Positions 46,589 through 55,861 of a stretch of DNA of 64,000 bases are shown here, piece after piece. The translations under genes and the position numbers were made by a program. The notes under the pieces were generated by a model that did no database searches, had not been told where the DNA came from, and saw nothing but the letters and a program-made list of their open reading frames with translations. The DNA is from Methanocaldococcus bathoardescens (GTDB taxonomy: Archaea; AGJL01; Methanococci; Methanococcales; Methanocaldococcaceae), in assembly GCF_000739065.1 (NCBI RefSeq), contig NZ_CP009149.1, forward strand, positions 434,001 through 498,000. Direction: 5' to 3'. The first letter of the stretch is position 1. Each line of letters begins with the position of its first letter.

Positions 46589-46963
46589 ATGAGTAGAAGA
46601 GGAAGACCAAAAATACCAAGATTTATATCTGAAGAACCAAAATTTAGAGTATTTAAACCACAAGGAATCCCTGTTGGAGATTTAGATAAAGTTATATTAA
46701 CTGTAGATGAATTAGAAGCCATAAGGTTAGTTGATTATCTTGATTATACTCAAGAAGAAGCCGCTAAATTGATGGGCATTTCAAGGAGAGTTTTGTGGAG
46801 CTTATTAACAGAAGGTAGAAGAAAGATAGCCGATGCTCTAATAAATGGAAAGGCAATAATTATTGAGGGTGGAGAATACAAAATTAGAGAATGTGATTTC
46901 TGTATGAGGCATAGATTTGGAATAAAAAAGCATTGTAGAACTTTAGACGGTGAGGAACTATGA
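46589..46963 (+). CDS. DUF134 (UPF0251) DNA-binding protein
   Basis: 124 residues. A sigma-like helix-turn-helix is present ([26 protein letters not shown], about 50-75). The C-terminus has a Cys cluster [16 protein letters not shown] that could bind a metal or a redox cofactor. The gene overlaps atwA by four bases (ATGA), so their translation is coupled. It probably regulates the operon or related iron-sulfur/methanogenesis genes. Confidence 0.78.
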   Translation: MSRRGRPKIPRFISEEPKFRVFKPQGIPVGDLDKVILTVDELEAIRLVDYLDYTQEEAAKLMGISRRVLWSLLTEGRRKIADALINGKAIIIEGGEYKIRECDFCMRHRFGIKKHCRTLDGEEL

Positions 46964-48564
46964 TACTATTGGAAGTTAAAAATGTCTCAAAAAAATTTGG
47001 TGATAAGGTAGTTTTAAAGAACATATCATTTACATTGGAAGAAGGAGAATCATTAGGGATTTTGGGGAAGAGTGGAGCTGGAAAATCAGTTTTATTACAT
47101 ATGTTAAGAGGAATGGATGGATATGAACCAACTGAAGGGCAAATAATTTATCATGTCTCTTATTGCGAAAAATGTGGTTATGTAGATGTTCCTTCAAAGG
47201 CAGGAACCCCATGTAAAAAGTGTGGAGAAGAGCTTAAAAAAATAGAAGTAGATTTTTGGAATGATAAAAAATACACCTATAATTTAAAAAGAAAAATTGC
47301 TATAATGCTTCAGAGAACTTTCGCTTTATATGGAGAAAAATCAGTTCTTGAAAACATCTTAGAAGCTTTACATCAAGCTGGCTATGAAGGAAAAGAAGCT
47401 ATTGATATGGCATTGAAATTAATTAAGATGGTTAAGTTAGAGCATAGAATAACCCACATTGCAAGAGATTTAAGTGGGGGAGAAAAGCAGAGAGTAGTTT
47501 TAGCAAGGCAAATAGCTAAAGAGCCATTTATATTTTTAGCTGATGAGCCAACTGGAACTTTAGACCCTCAAACTGCTAAATTAGTTCACTCAGCTTTAAA
47601 AGACCTCGTTATTAAAAATAAGATAAGCTTAATTTTAACATCTCACTGGCCAGAAGTTATTGCTGAACTAACTGAAAAAGCAGTTTGGTTAGAGAAAGGA
47701 GAAGTTATAATGGAAGGTACTTCAGAGGAGGTTGTTAATAAATTCATGGAAACAGTTAAAGAGTTTAAAAAACCTGATGTAGAGATTGAGATTAAAGAAG
47801 ATATTATAAAATTAGAAAATATTTCAAAGCATTACTGTTCTGTTGAGAGAGGGGTTGTTAAAGCAGTTGATGGAGTAACATTAAACATTAGAGAGAAAGA
47901 AATCTTTGGTTTAGTTGGAACTAGTGGGGCTGGAAAGACAACATTAGCAAAGATTATTGCCGCTGTATTACCACCTTCAAAAGGAAAGTATTGGTTTAGA
48001 TTAGGGGATGAATGGGTTGATATGACTCAACCAGGACTCACTGGAAGAGGAAGAGCTAAAAGATATATTGGTATATTGTTCCAAGAATATGCTCTCTATC
48101 CACATAGAACTATATTGCAAAACTTAACAGAGGCAATAGGTTTAGAACTTCCAGATGAATTTGCAAGAATGAAGGCAGTTTATACACTAACATCTGTTGG
48201 ATTTAGTGAAGAAGAAGCAGAGGAAATTTTAGATAAGTATCCTCATGAGTTGAGTGTTGGAGAAAGGCATAGATGTGCTTTAGCCCAAGTTTTAATAAAA
48301 GAGCCAAGAGTTGTTATCTTAGATGAACCAACAGGGACAATGGACCCAATAACAAGAAATACAGTTGCTGAATCAATTCATAAATCAAGGGCTGAGTTAG
48401 AGCAAACCTACATTATTGTCTCACACGATATGGATTTTGTATTGAATGTTTGTGATAGAGCGGGATTGATGAGAAACGGTAAGTTAATTAAAGTTGGTAA
48501 GCCAGAGGAAATTGTTGCCTTATTAACTGAGGAGGAGAAGCAAGAGATGTTTGGGCAGAAATAA
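46960..48564 (+). CDS. atwA: Methyl-coenzyme M reductase system component A2 (AtwA)
   Basis: 534 residues with two ABC ATPase domains. NBD1 (1-250) has Walker A GKSGAGKS, signature LSGGEK and Walker B FLADEPTG; inserted after Walker A is a zinc ribbon ([14 protein letters not shown] plus CKKCGEE, about 67-86). NBD2 (285-530) has [15 protein letters not shown] and VILDEPTG. AtwA uses ATP to reduce the nickel of F430 to Ni(I), activating MCR, the methane-forming enzyme. The stop TAA (48562-48564) lies inside the type B element. Upstream genes are likely regulators or partners. Confidence 0.93.
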   Translation: MILLEVKNVSKKFGDKVVLKNISFTLEEGESLGILGKSGAGKSVLLHMLRGMDGYEPTEGQIIYHVSYCEKCGYVDVPSKAGTPCKKCGEELKKIEVDFWNDKKYTYNLKRKIAIMLQRTFALYGEKSVLENILEALHQAGYEGKEAIDMALKLIKMVKLEHRITHIARDLSGGEKQRVVLARQIAKEPFIFLADEPTGTLDPQTAKLVHSALKDLVIKNKISLILTSHWPEVIAELTEKAVWLEKGEVIMEGTSEEVVNKFMETVKEFKKPDVEIEIKEDIIKLENISKHYCSVERGVVKAVDGVTLNIREKEIFGLVGTSGAGKTTLAKIIAAVLPPSKGKYWFRLGDEWVDMTQPGLTGRGRAKRYIGILFQEYALYPHRTILQNLTEAIGLELPDEFARMKAVYTLTSVGFSEEEAEEILDKYPHELSVGERHRCALAQVLIKEPRVVILDEPTGTMDPITRNTVAESIHKSRAELEQTYIIVSHDMDFVLNVCDRAGLMRNGKLIKVGKPEEIVALLTEEEKQEMFGQK

Positions 48565-48659
48565 ATAGGACGGACGCACTTTTATAATTAATTTGGAACT
48601 TAGAAGCCAAAATGCTTAAATATCCAATAGAACAACTTTCTCTGCGTTCGTCCTATTTA
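48562..48659. repeat. Nested palindromic element, type B, copy 3
   Basis: 98 bp. The left end TAAATAGGACGGACGCA and the right end TGCGTTCGTCCTATTTA pair with one G-T wobble. Compared with copy 1, three positions differ on the left (GAA for TTT in the reverse reading) and the right side has matching changes. The atwA stop codon is inside the left repeat, and the convergent gene stops four bases beyond the right. Confidence 0.82.
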
Positions 48660-48662
48660 AAT

Positions 48663-49340
48663 TTATTTAAAAACTTTCATAAACTTCAATATTTCTTCTT
48701 TATTTGGAATAATAGGATAGCCAACAATTATTTCATTGCTATCTTTAATTTTCTTTAAAACTTCTTTATCTTCTAAAGATAAAATAAAATCCTTCCAATT
48801 TCCTTTATAATTTTTCCTTCTATTTAGATAACCTTTCATAGATTCCAACACATTTTCATCAATTTTTGTGGTAAATGGGATATATATGGCTCTCTTTGAA
48901 TTTATATTACATGTTTGCCCATACAAATAATAAGCAATGAGGTTGTTTTCTTCCACAATATCTTTAACAATATTTTCAATCCCTTCTGTCCCCACCCAAA
49001 TATTGTTGTTGTATTTAATAGCCTCTTTGATAACTTCCAAAATCCTATAATTTTTAAATTTTCTTTCTTTCTCATTTAAATAATTCTTATTTCCCAAAAC
49101 AATACATAAATCAAAATTGTAAGATGAATAAAACTCTAATAATTGAAATGCATTTTCTTTCTTTGCTTGAATTGTTAAAACAGCTTTTGATATCTTTTCT
49201 AATCTTTCTAAAATATCTTTGTCAATTAGAGGTTTATTTTCAGCATCTATAATGTAATAATCAAAATATCTTCCAACAAACTGCCCAAACTCTACAATAT
49301 CTTCATTTATTTTGCTTGGCTTTATAGCAATTCCTAACAT
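48663..49340 (-). CDS. Uncharacterised methanogen protein, 225 residues
   Basis: A soluble protein with alternating beta strands and helices, such as YFDYYIIDAENKPLIDKD, DLCIVLGNKNYLNEKERK and NNIWVGTEGIENIVKD, ending with EIIVGYPIIPNKEEILKFMK. The pattern suggests a TIM-barrel or luciferase-like core, but no catalytic motif is certain and I do not recognise the family. GTGGTGAGTTT precedes ATG 49340. It converges with atwA and diverges from proS. Confidence 0.65.
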   Translation of the reverse strand: MLGIAIKPSKINEDIVEFGQFVGRYFDYYIIDAENKPLIDKDILERLEKISKAVLTIQAKKENAFQLLEFYSSYNFDLCIVLGNKNYLNEKERKFKNYRILEVIKEAIKYNNNIWVGTEGIENIVKDIVEENNLIAYYLYGQTCNINSKRAIYIPFTTKIDENVLESMKGYLNRRKNYKGNWKDFILSLEDKEVLKKIKDSNEIIVGYPIIPNKEEILKFMKVFK

Positions 49341-49424
49341 AAACTCACCACAAAAAAGTTTAAATAATTAGCAATAACTACTCTCATTTTAATAAAAATA
49401 ATATTTAATGATGAAGGTGATATC

Positions 49425-50792
49425 TTGGAATTTTCAGAATGGTATTCAGATATATTAGAAAAAGCTGAAATTTATGATGTTAGATATCCAATAAAGGGTT
49501 GTGGAGTTTATTTACCTTATGGATTTAAAATAAGAAGATATACATTTGAAATAATAAGAAATTTGTTAGATGAAAGTGGGCACGATGAAGCTTTATTCCC
49601 AATGTTAATTCCAGAGGATTTGTTAGCTAAAGAAGGAGAGCATATAAAAGGATTTGAAGATGAGGTTTATTGGGTAACTCATGGAGGAAAAACACCATTG
49701 GATGTTAAATTAGCTTTAAGACCTACATCTGAAACCTCTATCTATTATATGATGAAACTTTGGGTTAAGGTTCATACAGATTTGCCAATAAAAATCTATC
49801 AAATAGTAAATACATTTAGGTATGAAACAAAACACACAAGACCTTTAATTAGATTAAGAGAGATAATGACATTTAAAGAAGCTCATACAGCACATTCAAC
49901 AAAAGAAGAGGCAGAAAAGCAAGTTAAAGAAGCAATATCTATCTATAAAAAATTCTTTGATACTTTAGGCATCCCATACTTAATTTCAAAAAGACCTGAG
50001 TGGGATAAGTTTCCAGGGGCAGAATATACAATGGCCTTTGATACAATATTCCCAGATGGTAGAACAATGCAGATAGCAACAGTTCATAACTTAGGGCAGA
50101 ACTTCTCAAAAACATTTGAAATTATATTTGAGACACCTACTGGAGATAAAGATTATGCTTATCAAACATGTTATGGAATCTCTGATAGGGTTATTGCCTC
50201 AATTATAGCAATACATGGAGATGAGAAAGGTTTAGTTCTACCACCAATAGTAGCACCAATTCAAATAGTTATTGTCCCATTAATTTTCAAAGGAAAAGAA
50301 AAAGAAGTTAATGAAAAAGCTAAAGAGTTATATGAGAAATTAAAAGGTAAGTTTAGAGTCCATATAGATGATAGAGATATAAGACCTGGAAGGAAGTTCA
50401 ACGATTGGGAAATAAAAGGTGTTCCATTGAGAATTGAAGTTGGACCAAAGGATATTGAGAATAAAAAGATAACCTTATTTAGAAGAGATACAATGGAGAA
50501 GTTCCAAGTTGATGAAACCCAATTAGAGGAGGTTATAGAAAAAACTTTAAATAATATTATGGAAAACATTAAGAATAGAGCATGGGAAAAATTCGAAAAC
50601 TTTATAACTGTCCTTGAAGATATAAATCCTGATGAAATTAAAAAAATACTATCTGAAAAGAGGGGGGTAATTTTAATTCCATTTAAGGAAGAGATATACA
50701 ATGAAGAACTTGAAGAGAAAGTAGAAGCGACTATTTTAGGAGAGACAGAATATAAAGGTAATAAATATATAGCAATAGCTAAAACCTACTAA
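49425..50792 (+). CDS. proS: Prolyl-tRNA synthetase
   Basis: 455 residues, archaeal/eukaryotic type: [17 protein letters not shown], then class II motif 2 [17 protein letters not shown] and motif 3 [16 protein letters not shown]-associated anticodon domain [26 protein letters not shown]. No editing domain and no N-terminal extension are present. The start is TTG 49425, preceded by GAAGGTGATATC. Confidence 0.95.
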   Translation: MEFSEWYSDILEKAEIYDVRYPIKGCGVYLPYGFKIRRYTFEIIRNLLDESGHDEALFPMLIPEDLLAKEGEHIKGFEDEVYWVTHGGKTPLDVKLALRPTSETSIYYMMKLWVKVHTDLPIKIYQIVNTFRYETKHTRPLIRLREIMTFKEAHTAHSTKEEAEKQVKEAISIYKKFFDTLGIPYLISKRPEWDKFPGAEYTMAFDTIFPDGRTMQIATVHNLGQNFSKTFEIIFETPTGDKDYAYQTCYGISDRVIASIIAIHGDEKGLVLPPIVAPIQIVIVPLIFKGKEKEVNEKAKELYEKLKGKFRVHIDDRDIRPGRKFNDWEIKGVPLRIEVGPKDIENKKITLFRRDTMEKFQVDETQLEEVIEKTLNNIMENIKNRAWEKFENFITVLEDINPDEIKKILSEKRGVILIPFKEEIYNEELEEKVEATILGETEYKGNKYIAIAKTY

Positions 50793-50905
50793 ATCTCTAT
50801 CTTTATCTTTTCTTATTTTTAATGGCTTATGAAGAGGACAAAATTTTTATCTATAGAAATCAAAAAGCTTTGGAATAGAAATAATTTAATATTCAAGGTG
50901 AAAAA

Positions 50906-51580
50906 ATGGATGCTATGAAAGGAACAACTACTGTTGGTTTAATCTGCGATGATGCAGTAATTTTAGCGACCGATAAAAGAGCGTCATTAGGTAATTTAAT
51001 AGCTGACAAAAATGCAAAGAAATTATACAAAATTGATGATTATATAGCATTAACAATAGCGGGAAGTGTTGGAGATGCTCAGGCAATAATTAGGCTTTTA
51101 ACTGCCGAGGCAAAACTATATAAAATGAGAACTGGAAAAAATATTTCTCCATTGGCATGTGCCACCCTATTAAGTAATATATTACACTCAAGCAGATACT
51201 TCCCTTTTTTAACCCAAATAATTATTGGTGGCTATGATTTATTAGAAGGGGCTAAATTATTTTCATTAGACCCATTAGGAGGAATGAATGAAGAGAAAAC
51301 ATTTACTGCAACAGGTTCAGGTTCCCCAATAGCATATGGGGTTTTAGAAGCTGGATATGATAAAGATATGCCCGTTGAGGAAGGAATAAAATTAGCTATA
51401 AAAGCATTAAAATCAGCAATGGAGAGAGATACATTTTCAGGAAATGGTATATCATTAGCTGTTATAACAAAAGAAGGAGTTAAGATATTTGAAGATGAAG
51501 AAATTGAAAAAATTTTAGATAGTATGAAATCAAAATCTAAGAAAAAAACCACAAAAAGAAGTAGAAGAAAAAGTAAATAA
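50906..51580 (+). CDS. psmB: Proteasome beta subunit
   Basis: 224 residues. Residues 1-6 are a propeptide ending in Gly, and cleavage exposes the catalytic Thr7 ([23 protein letters not shown]), with Asp and Lys of that segment completing the site and [10 protein letters not shown] near the end. The last 20 residues are unusually basic ([16 protein letters not shown]). It makes the inner rings of the 20S proteasome; the alpha subunit is elsewhere. GGTGAAAAA precedes the start. Confidence 0.95.
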   Translation: MDAMKGTTTVGLICDDAVILATDKRASLGNLIADKNAKKLYKIDDYIALTIAGSVGDAQAIIRLLTAEAKLYKMRTGKNISPLACATLLSNILHSSRYFPFLTQIIIGGYDLLEGAKLFSLDPLGGMNEEKTFTATGSGSPIAYGVLEAGYDKDMPVEEGIKLAIKALKSAMERDTFSGNGISLAVITKEGVKIFEDEEIEKILDSMKSKSKKKTTKRSRRKSK

Positions 51581-51800
51581 ATTAAATTAAATGATTGATA
51601 AAAATTATTAAAAATTAAATTAAAAACTGATAAATTTTAAAAAAGAAATAAAAAAATTCTATTTAATTTAATTAAATTAATTAAATCTATTTTGTGCAAT
51701 TTTTTAATTTTAAGATTTTTTCATTGAATTATAACAATTATCAAAATTTTCAATTTAAAAACACACTGCAGATTTTTAAAAGTTAAGGAGGAGGATTATT

Positions 51801-53705
51801 TTGTCAGCAGAGGAAATTTTAGAAAATATAAAGAAAGAGGTAATAAAAAAATCACCAAAAGAGGCGAAAATAGTTGATGTTCAGTTTGAGGGGCCTGAAG
51901 TAGTTGTCTATGTAAAAAATCCAGAAATTTTTACAAATGAGATTATTAAAAACCTTGCTAAGGATTTAAGAAAGAGAATTTCCATAAGACCAGACCCATC
52001 TGTTTTAGTTGAGCCAGAAATAGCTAAAAAGAAAATTTTAGAAATTGTTCCTGAAGAAGCAGAGATAACAAACTTTGTTTTTGATGCAAATACTGGAGAG
52101 GTTATAATAGAATCAAAAAAACCTGGATTGGTTATAGGTAAAGAAGGAAAGACATTAGAGATGATTAAAAAAGCAATAAGATGGGCACCTAAGCCAGTAA
52201 GAACCCCACCAATACAATCAGAAACAATTAAAGCAATTAGAGCTACACTTTATAGAGAAAGACATGAAGTTAAAGAAATTTTAAGAAGAATTGGAAGGAG
52301 AATACATAGAGATATAATTGTTAGAGGAGATTATTGGATAAGAGTGTCTTTTTTAGGAGGAGCGAGAGAGGTTGGTAGGTCTTGCTTGTATGTTCAAACA
52401 CCAGATACAAGGGTGTTAATTGATTGTGGTATTAATGTTGCATGTGAAGATAAAGCATTTCCCCACTTTGATGCCCCAGAATTTTCAATTGAAGATTTAG
52501 ATGCTGTTATAGTTACTCACGCTCACTTAGACCATTGCGGTTTTGTCCCTGGTTTATTTAGATATGGTTATGATGGCCCTGTTTATTGCACAAGACCTAC
52601 AAGAGATTTAATGACTTTATTACAAAAAGATTATTTAGAGATTGCTAAAAAAGAAGGCAAAGATGTCCCTTACACTTCAAAAGATATAAAAACGTGTGTT
52701 AAGCATACAATACCAATTGATTATGGAGTTACAACAGATATAAGTCCAACAATAAAATTAACTCTACACAACGCTGGGCATGTCCTTGGCTCAGCTATAG
52801 CACATTTGCATATAGGAGAAGGGTTGTATAATTTAGCATACACTGGAGATATCAAGTTTGAGACATCAAGGTTGTTAGAGCCAGCTGTTTGCCAATTCCC
52901 AAGATTAGAGACGTTGATAATTGAATCCACTTATGGGGCTTATGATGATGTTTTGCCAGAGAGAGAAGAGGCAGAGAGAGAATTGTTAAGAGTGGTTAGT
53001 GAAACAACAGATAGAGGAGGAAAAGTTTTAATTCCTGTCTTTGGTGTAGGAAGAGCTCAAGAGCTGATGCTTGTCTTGGAAGAAGGATATAATCAAGGCA
53101 TATTTAATGCTCCAGTGTATTTAGATGGGATGATTTGGGAGGCTACTGCTATACATACTGCATATCCAGAATACTTATCAAAGGAGATGAGGCAGAAGAT
53201 ATTCCACGAAGGAGATAATCCATTCTTATCTGAGGTATTTAAGAGAGTTGGAAGCACAAATGAGAGGAGGAGGGTTATCGATAGTGATGAGCCATGTATA
53301 ATTTTAGCAACATCTGGAATGCTTACAGGAGGGCCGAGTGTTGAATATCTAAAACACTTAGCCCCTGATGAGAAAAATGCAATAATATTTGTTGGTTACC
53401 AAGCAGAGGGAACTTTGGGAAGAAAAGTTCAGAGAGGTTGGAAAGAAATTCCAATCACAACAAGAAATGGAAAGACAAAATCAATTCCAATCAATCTACA
53501 AGTTTATACAATTGAAGGATTTTCAGGGCATAGTGATAGAAAGCAGTTAATTAAATACATTAGAAGATTGAAACCATCACCAGAAAAAGTTATTATGGTT
53601 CATGGAGAGGAGAGTAAGTGCTTAGATTTTGCAGACACTGTGAGAAGGTTGTTTAAAAAACAAACTTATGTGCCAATGAACTTGGATGCAATAAGAGTTA
53701 AGTAA
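51801..53705 (+). CDS. fttA: KH/beta-CASP ribonuclease FttA (aCPSF1)
   Basis: 634 residues: two KH-like domains (1-170, including GLVIGKEGKTLEMIKKAI), then a metallo-beta-lactamase/beta-CASP domain with VTHAHLDHCGF zinc motif, HNAGHVLGSA, IESTYGAYDD and FSGHSDRKQL, ending with the C-terminal dimer segment. In archaea it cuts nascent RNA and terminates transcription with Spt4/5. The start is TTG 51801 after AGGAGGAGGATTATT, a strong site. No gene lies in the 220-bp A+T-rich gap before it. Confidence 0.93.
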   Translation: MSAEEILENIKKEVIKKSPKEAKIVDVQFEGPEVVVYVKNPEIFTNEIIKNLAKDLRKRISIRPDPSVLVEPEIAKKKILEIVPEEAEITNFVFDANTGEVIIESKKPGLVIGKEGKTLEMIKKAIRWAPKPVRTPPIQSETIKAIRATLYRERHEVKEILRRIGRRIHRDIIVRGDYWIRVSFLGGAREVGRSCLYVQTPDTRVLIDCGINVACEDKAFPHFDAPEFSIEDLDAVIVTHAHLDHCGFVPGLFRYGYDGPVYCTRPTRDLMTLLQKDYLEIAKKEGKDVPYTSKDIKTCVKHTIPIDYGVTTDISPTIKLTLHNAGHVLGSAIAHLHIGEGLYNLAYTGDIKFETSRLLEPAVCQFPRLETLIIESTYGAYDDVLPEREEAERELLRVVSETTDRGGKVLIPVFGVGRAQELMLVLEEGYNQGIFNAPVYLDGMIWEATAIHTAYPEYLSKEMRQKIFHEGDNPFLSEVFKRVGSTNERRRVIDSDEPCIILATSGMLTGGPSVEYLKHLAPDEKNAIIFVGYQAEGTLGRKVQRGWKEIPITTRNGKTKSIPINLQVYTIEGFSGHSDRKQLIKYIRRLKPSPEKVIMVHGEESKCLDFADTVRRLFKKQTYVPMNLDAIRVK

Positions 53706-53807
53706 AGGTAAAGTTTAAATAGCATAATCTGCTATTATCTCAATCAATGTTTTTATAATAATAAAAAGAGAATAAAACACAAATCAAGGATTTTAAGGTG
53801 ATAAATT

Positions 53808-53993
53808 ATGTCAAAAGGTACTCCATCAATGGGTAAAAGAAACAAAGGTTCATATCATATAAGATGTAGAAGATGCGGAAGAAGAGCTTACCATGTAAGA
53901 AAAAAGAGATGTGCCGCATGTGGATTTCCAAATAAAAGAATGAGAAAATACTCATGGCAAAACAAAAAAGTTAATGGTAGAAGAATAAGATAA
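53808..53993 (+). CDS. rpl37e: Large ribosomal subunit protein L37e
   Basis: 61 residues: [20 protein letters not shown], then a four-Cys zinc finger [10 protein letters not shown]...CAACG and a very basic end [17 protein letters not shown]. It binds 23S rRNA. GGTGATAAATT precedes the start. A type B element separates it from aIF2 beta. Confidence 0.96.
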   Translation: MSKGTPSMGKRNKGSYHIRCRRCGRRAYHVRKKRCAACGFPNKRMRKYSWQNKKVNGRRIR

Positions 53994-54033
53994 GTTATAC
54001 CTAATTATTTTCTTTTTTATATCGAAGTTTTAT

Positions 54034-54128
54034 TATAGAACTTTCACAGTTTATATATTTATTAATGAATTTTGATGCCAAAGGCATCCTTCTGCAATAT
54101 AAAATTTTATTCCTGCGAAAGTTCTATA
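54034..54128. repeat. Nested palindromic element, type B, copy 2
   Basis: 95 bp with ends TATAGAACTTTCACAG and CTGCGAAAGTTCTATA. In reverse it aligns with copy 1 (15964) along its length: shared CGCAGGAATAAAATT, ATGCC...GGCAT and TTAATAAAT. The terminal GGAC/GTCC of copy 1 is GAAC/GTTC here, a paired substitution; one G-T wobble remains. Confidence 0.85.
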
Positions 54129-54197
54129 TTCTACTTGGATAGTTTTTTATATATGGTTAATGTATAAATTTTTTGATAATCTTATTTTGGTGATAAA

Positions 54198-54629
54198 ATG
54201 AGCGACCTTGAAAGTATTGACTATTATGATTACAAGGCATTATTAAAGAGAGCAAGAAGTCAAATTCCAGACTATGTTTTCCAAAAAGATAGATTTGAAC
54301 TTCCAGAAATTGAGATTTTAATAGAGGGGAATAGAACAATAATAAGAAACTTTAGAGAGTTAGCTAAAGCAGTTAATAGAGATGAAGAATTCTTTGCTAA
54401 ATATCTCTTAAAAGAGACTGGTAGTGCTGGTAACTTAGAGGGAGGTAGGTTAATCTTACAGAGAAGAATCAGCCCAGAGTTATTAAAATCAAGAATCAAT
54501 GACTTCTTGAGGGAGTATGTTATCTGTAGAGAGTGCGGTAAGCCAGATACTAAGATTATTAAGGAGGGAAGAGTCCATTTACTCAAATGTATGGCTTGTG
54601 GGGCTATAAGACCTATAAGAATGATTTAA
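54198..54629 (+). CDS. eif2b: Translation initiation factor aIF2 beta subunit
   Basis: 143 residues, archaeal length. The core is DYKALLKRARSQIP, then IEGNRTIIRNFRELAKAVNRD and LLKETGSAGNLEGGRLILQ; the C-terminus is a zinc finger CRECGKPDTKI...CMACGAIRPIRMI. It joins the gamma subunit (30794). GGTGATAAA precedes ATG 54198. A SpoIIM-like gene follows after 9 bp. Confidence 0.96.
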   Translation: MSDLESIDYYDYKALLKRARSQIPDYVFQKDRFELPEIEILIEGNRTIIRNFRELAKAVNRDEEFFAKYLLKETGSAGNLEGGRLILQRRISPELLKSRINDFLREYVICRECGKPDTKIIKEGRVHLLKCMACGAIRPIRMI

Positions 54630-54638
54630 GGGAATGTT

Positions 54639-55418
54639 ATGGAAATAAAAGCCATTGAGATTTTTAAAAAATATCTCTCCTTAAATATTCCAAAAAAGAT
54701 TTTAATAACTTATTTTTTATGCTGGATGGGGTTTTTATTTTCATTCTCAGTAGGGAAGTTTCTTTTATATTTATCATCTATTTTAAAATCTGAATTTATA
54801 TCCAAGCCAGCTGAATTAGCTCAAAGTGTTGGAACTGCAAAATTTAATGCTGTTTCTTCAGCTATTTCAAGCACTGTTGGAATGAAAAATGCTTATTTAG
54901 ATTATGCTCTCTCATATATATTTTCTAATTTTATGGGATGCTTAATCATAATGTTTGCCCTTGGAGCACTTGGCTATTTATGTAAAAAAGATTTAGAAAA
55001 AGCCGAATCAGATGAAGAGAAAGAGGAAATATTTAGAAATTATCAAAAATATCTATTAATATTATTTATCTTCGCCGTTATAAATCCACTAACTGGGTTA
55101 ATTGGAATAAACCTTCAATATTCCGACTTAATTGCAGTCCTTCCACATGGATTTTTTGAGTTTTTTGGGTTTGCCATTGCAGTTGTTGCTGGAGTAGAAA
55201 TATCAAACAAAATACTTCCAATAATTGAAAGAAAAATATCTTACAAAAAAATAGCAATTCTTATAACCTGTTCTTTTATATTTATCTCTATAGCTGGGAT
55301 GTTAGAACCAATTGACTGGTTTATATATAGCTATGCAAAAGCTTATGGAATTTCTCTATTATCTGCCTTTGCAACTGGATATAAAAACTTATTTTTGTAT
55401 CTGATTTCGATGCTTTAA
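54639..55418 (+). CDS. SpoIIM-like (DUF95) integral membrane protein
   Basis: 259 residues with about five membrane helices (roughly 20-45, 90-115, 130-155, 175-195 and 205-225). SDLIAVLPHGFFEFFGFAIAVVAG, with PHGFFE, is the SpoIIM/DUF95 mark. The family is poorly understood in archaea. It has a short linkage to aIF2 beta and is followed by a DUF2209-like gene after 25 bp. Confidence 0.75.
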   Translation: MEIKAIEIFKKYLSLNIPKKILITYFLCWMGFLFSFSVGKFLLYLSSILKSEFISKPAELAQSVGTAKFNAVSSAISSTVGMKNAYLDYALSYIFSNFMGCLIIMFALGALGYLCKKDLEKAESDEEKEEIFRNYQKYLLILFIFAVINPLTGLIGINLQYSDLIAVLPHGFFEFFGFAIAVVAGVEISNKILPIIERKISYKKIAILITCSFIFISIAGMLEPIDWFIYSYAKAYGISLLSAFATGYKNLFLYLISML

Positions 55419-55443
55419 AGTTATTTTATATTTTTGAGGTGAG

Positions 55444-55839
55444 ATGATTAAAGTATTAGCAATAGACATATCTGGAAGACATCATGAAAATGATATATTT
55501 TTTAGAGTCTATGCTGGGGTTTTGGTGGAGATTCAGGCAGATAGAATTGTACATGTAGAAAAAATAGATGTTATGGTTAAAGAAGAAGAAACTCAGAAAT
55601 TGAGAGATATTATTAAAGAGGTTAAAGAACTTATTGAGAAGATTGGGGAAGAATTTGATTACATTTTATGTGAGAGGGGAGAATTTTTTAACTTGTCCAA
55701 GGATATTATTTCAGCAGTTTTGAATAAAGAAGTGATATTTCCAAAGACAAGAGGAGAGTTGGAAGCGATAAATATAGCCCACCATGTTTCTTACTCTGTT
55801 AGAAAGTTGCTCATGGGAGAAAGGAGAAAATTTTATTAA
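55444..55839 (+). CDS. DUF2209-like protein, 131 residues
   Basis: It starts MIKVLAIDISGRHHENDIFFR, which suggests an RNase H-like first strand with Asp, and has DYILCERGEFFNLSKDIISAV and ELEAINIAHHVSYSVRKLLMGERR. The Asp-Glu-Glu-His residues could be catalytic. It appears to be the DUF2209 family from methanogens; no function is known. GAGGTGAG precedes ATG 55444. Confidence 0.65.
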   Translation: MIKVLAIDISGRHHENDIFFRVYAGVLVEIQADRIVHVEKIDVMVKEEETQKLRDIIKEVKELIEKIGEEFDYILCERGEFFNLSKDIISAVLNKEVIFPKTRGELEAINIAHHVSYSVRKLLMGERRKFY

Positions 55840-55861
55840 CACGATTCTTATATAAACCAAC

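Noticed and set aside
51581-51800. Small RNA or small gene in the A+T-rich gap before fttA
   Set aside because: No stable stem or convincing box C/D motifs and no frame with a binding site.
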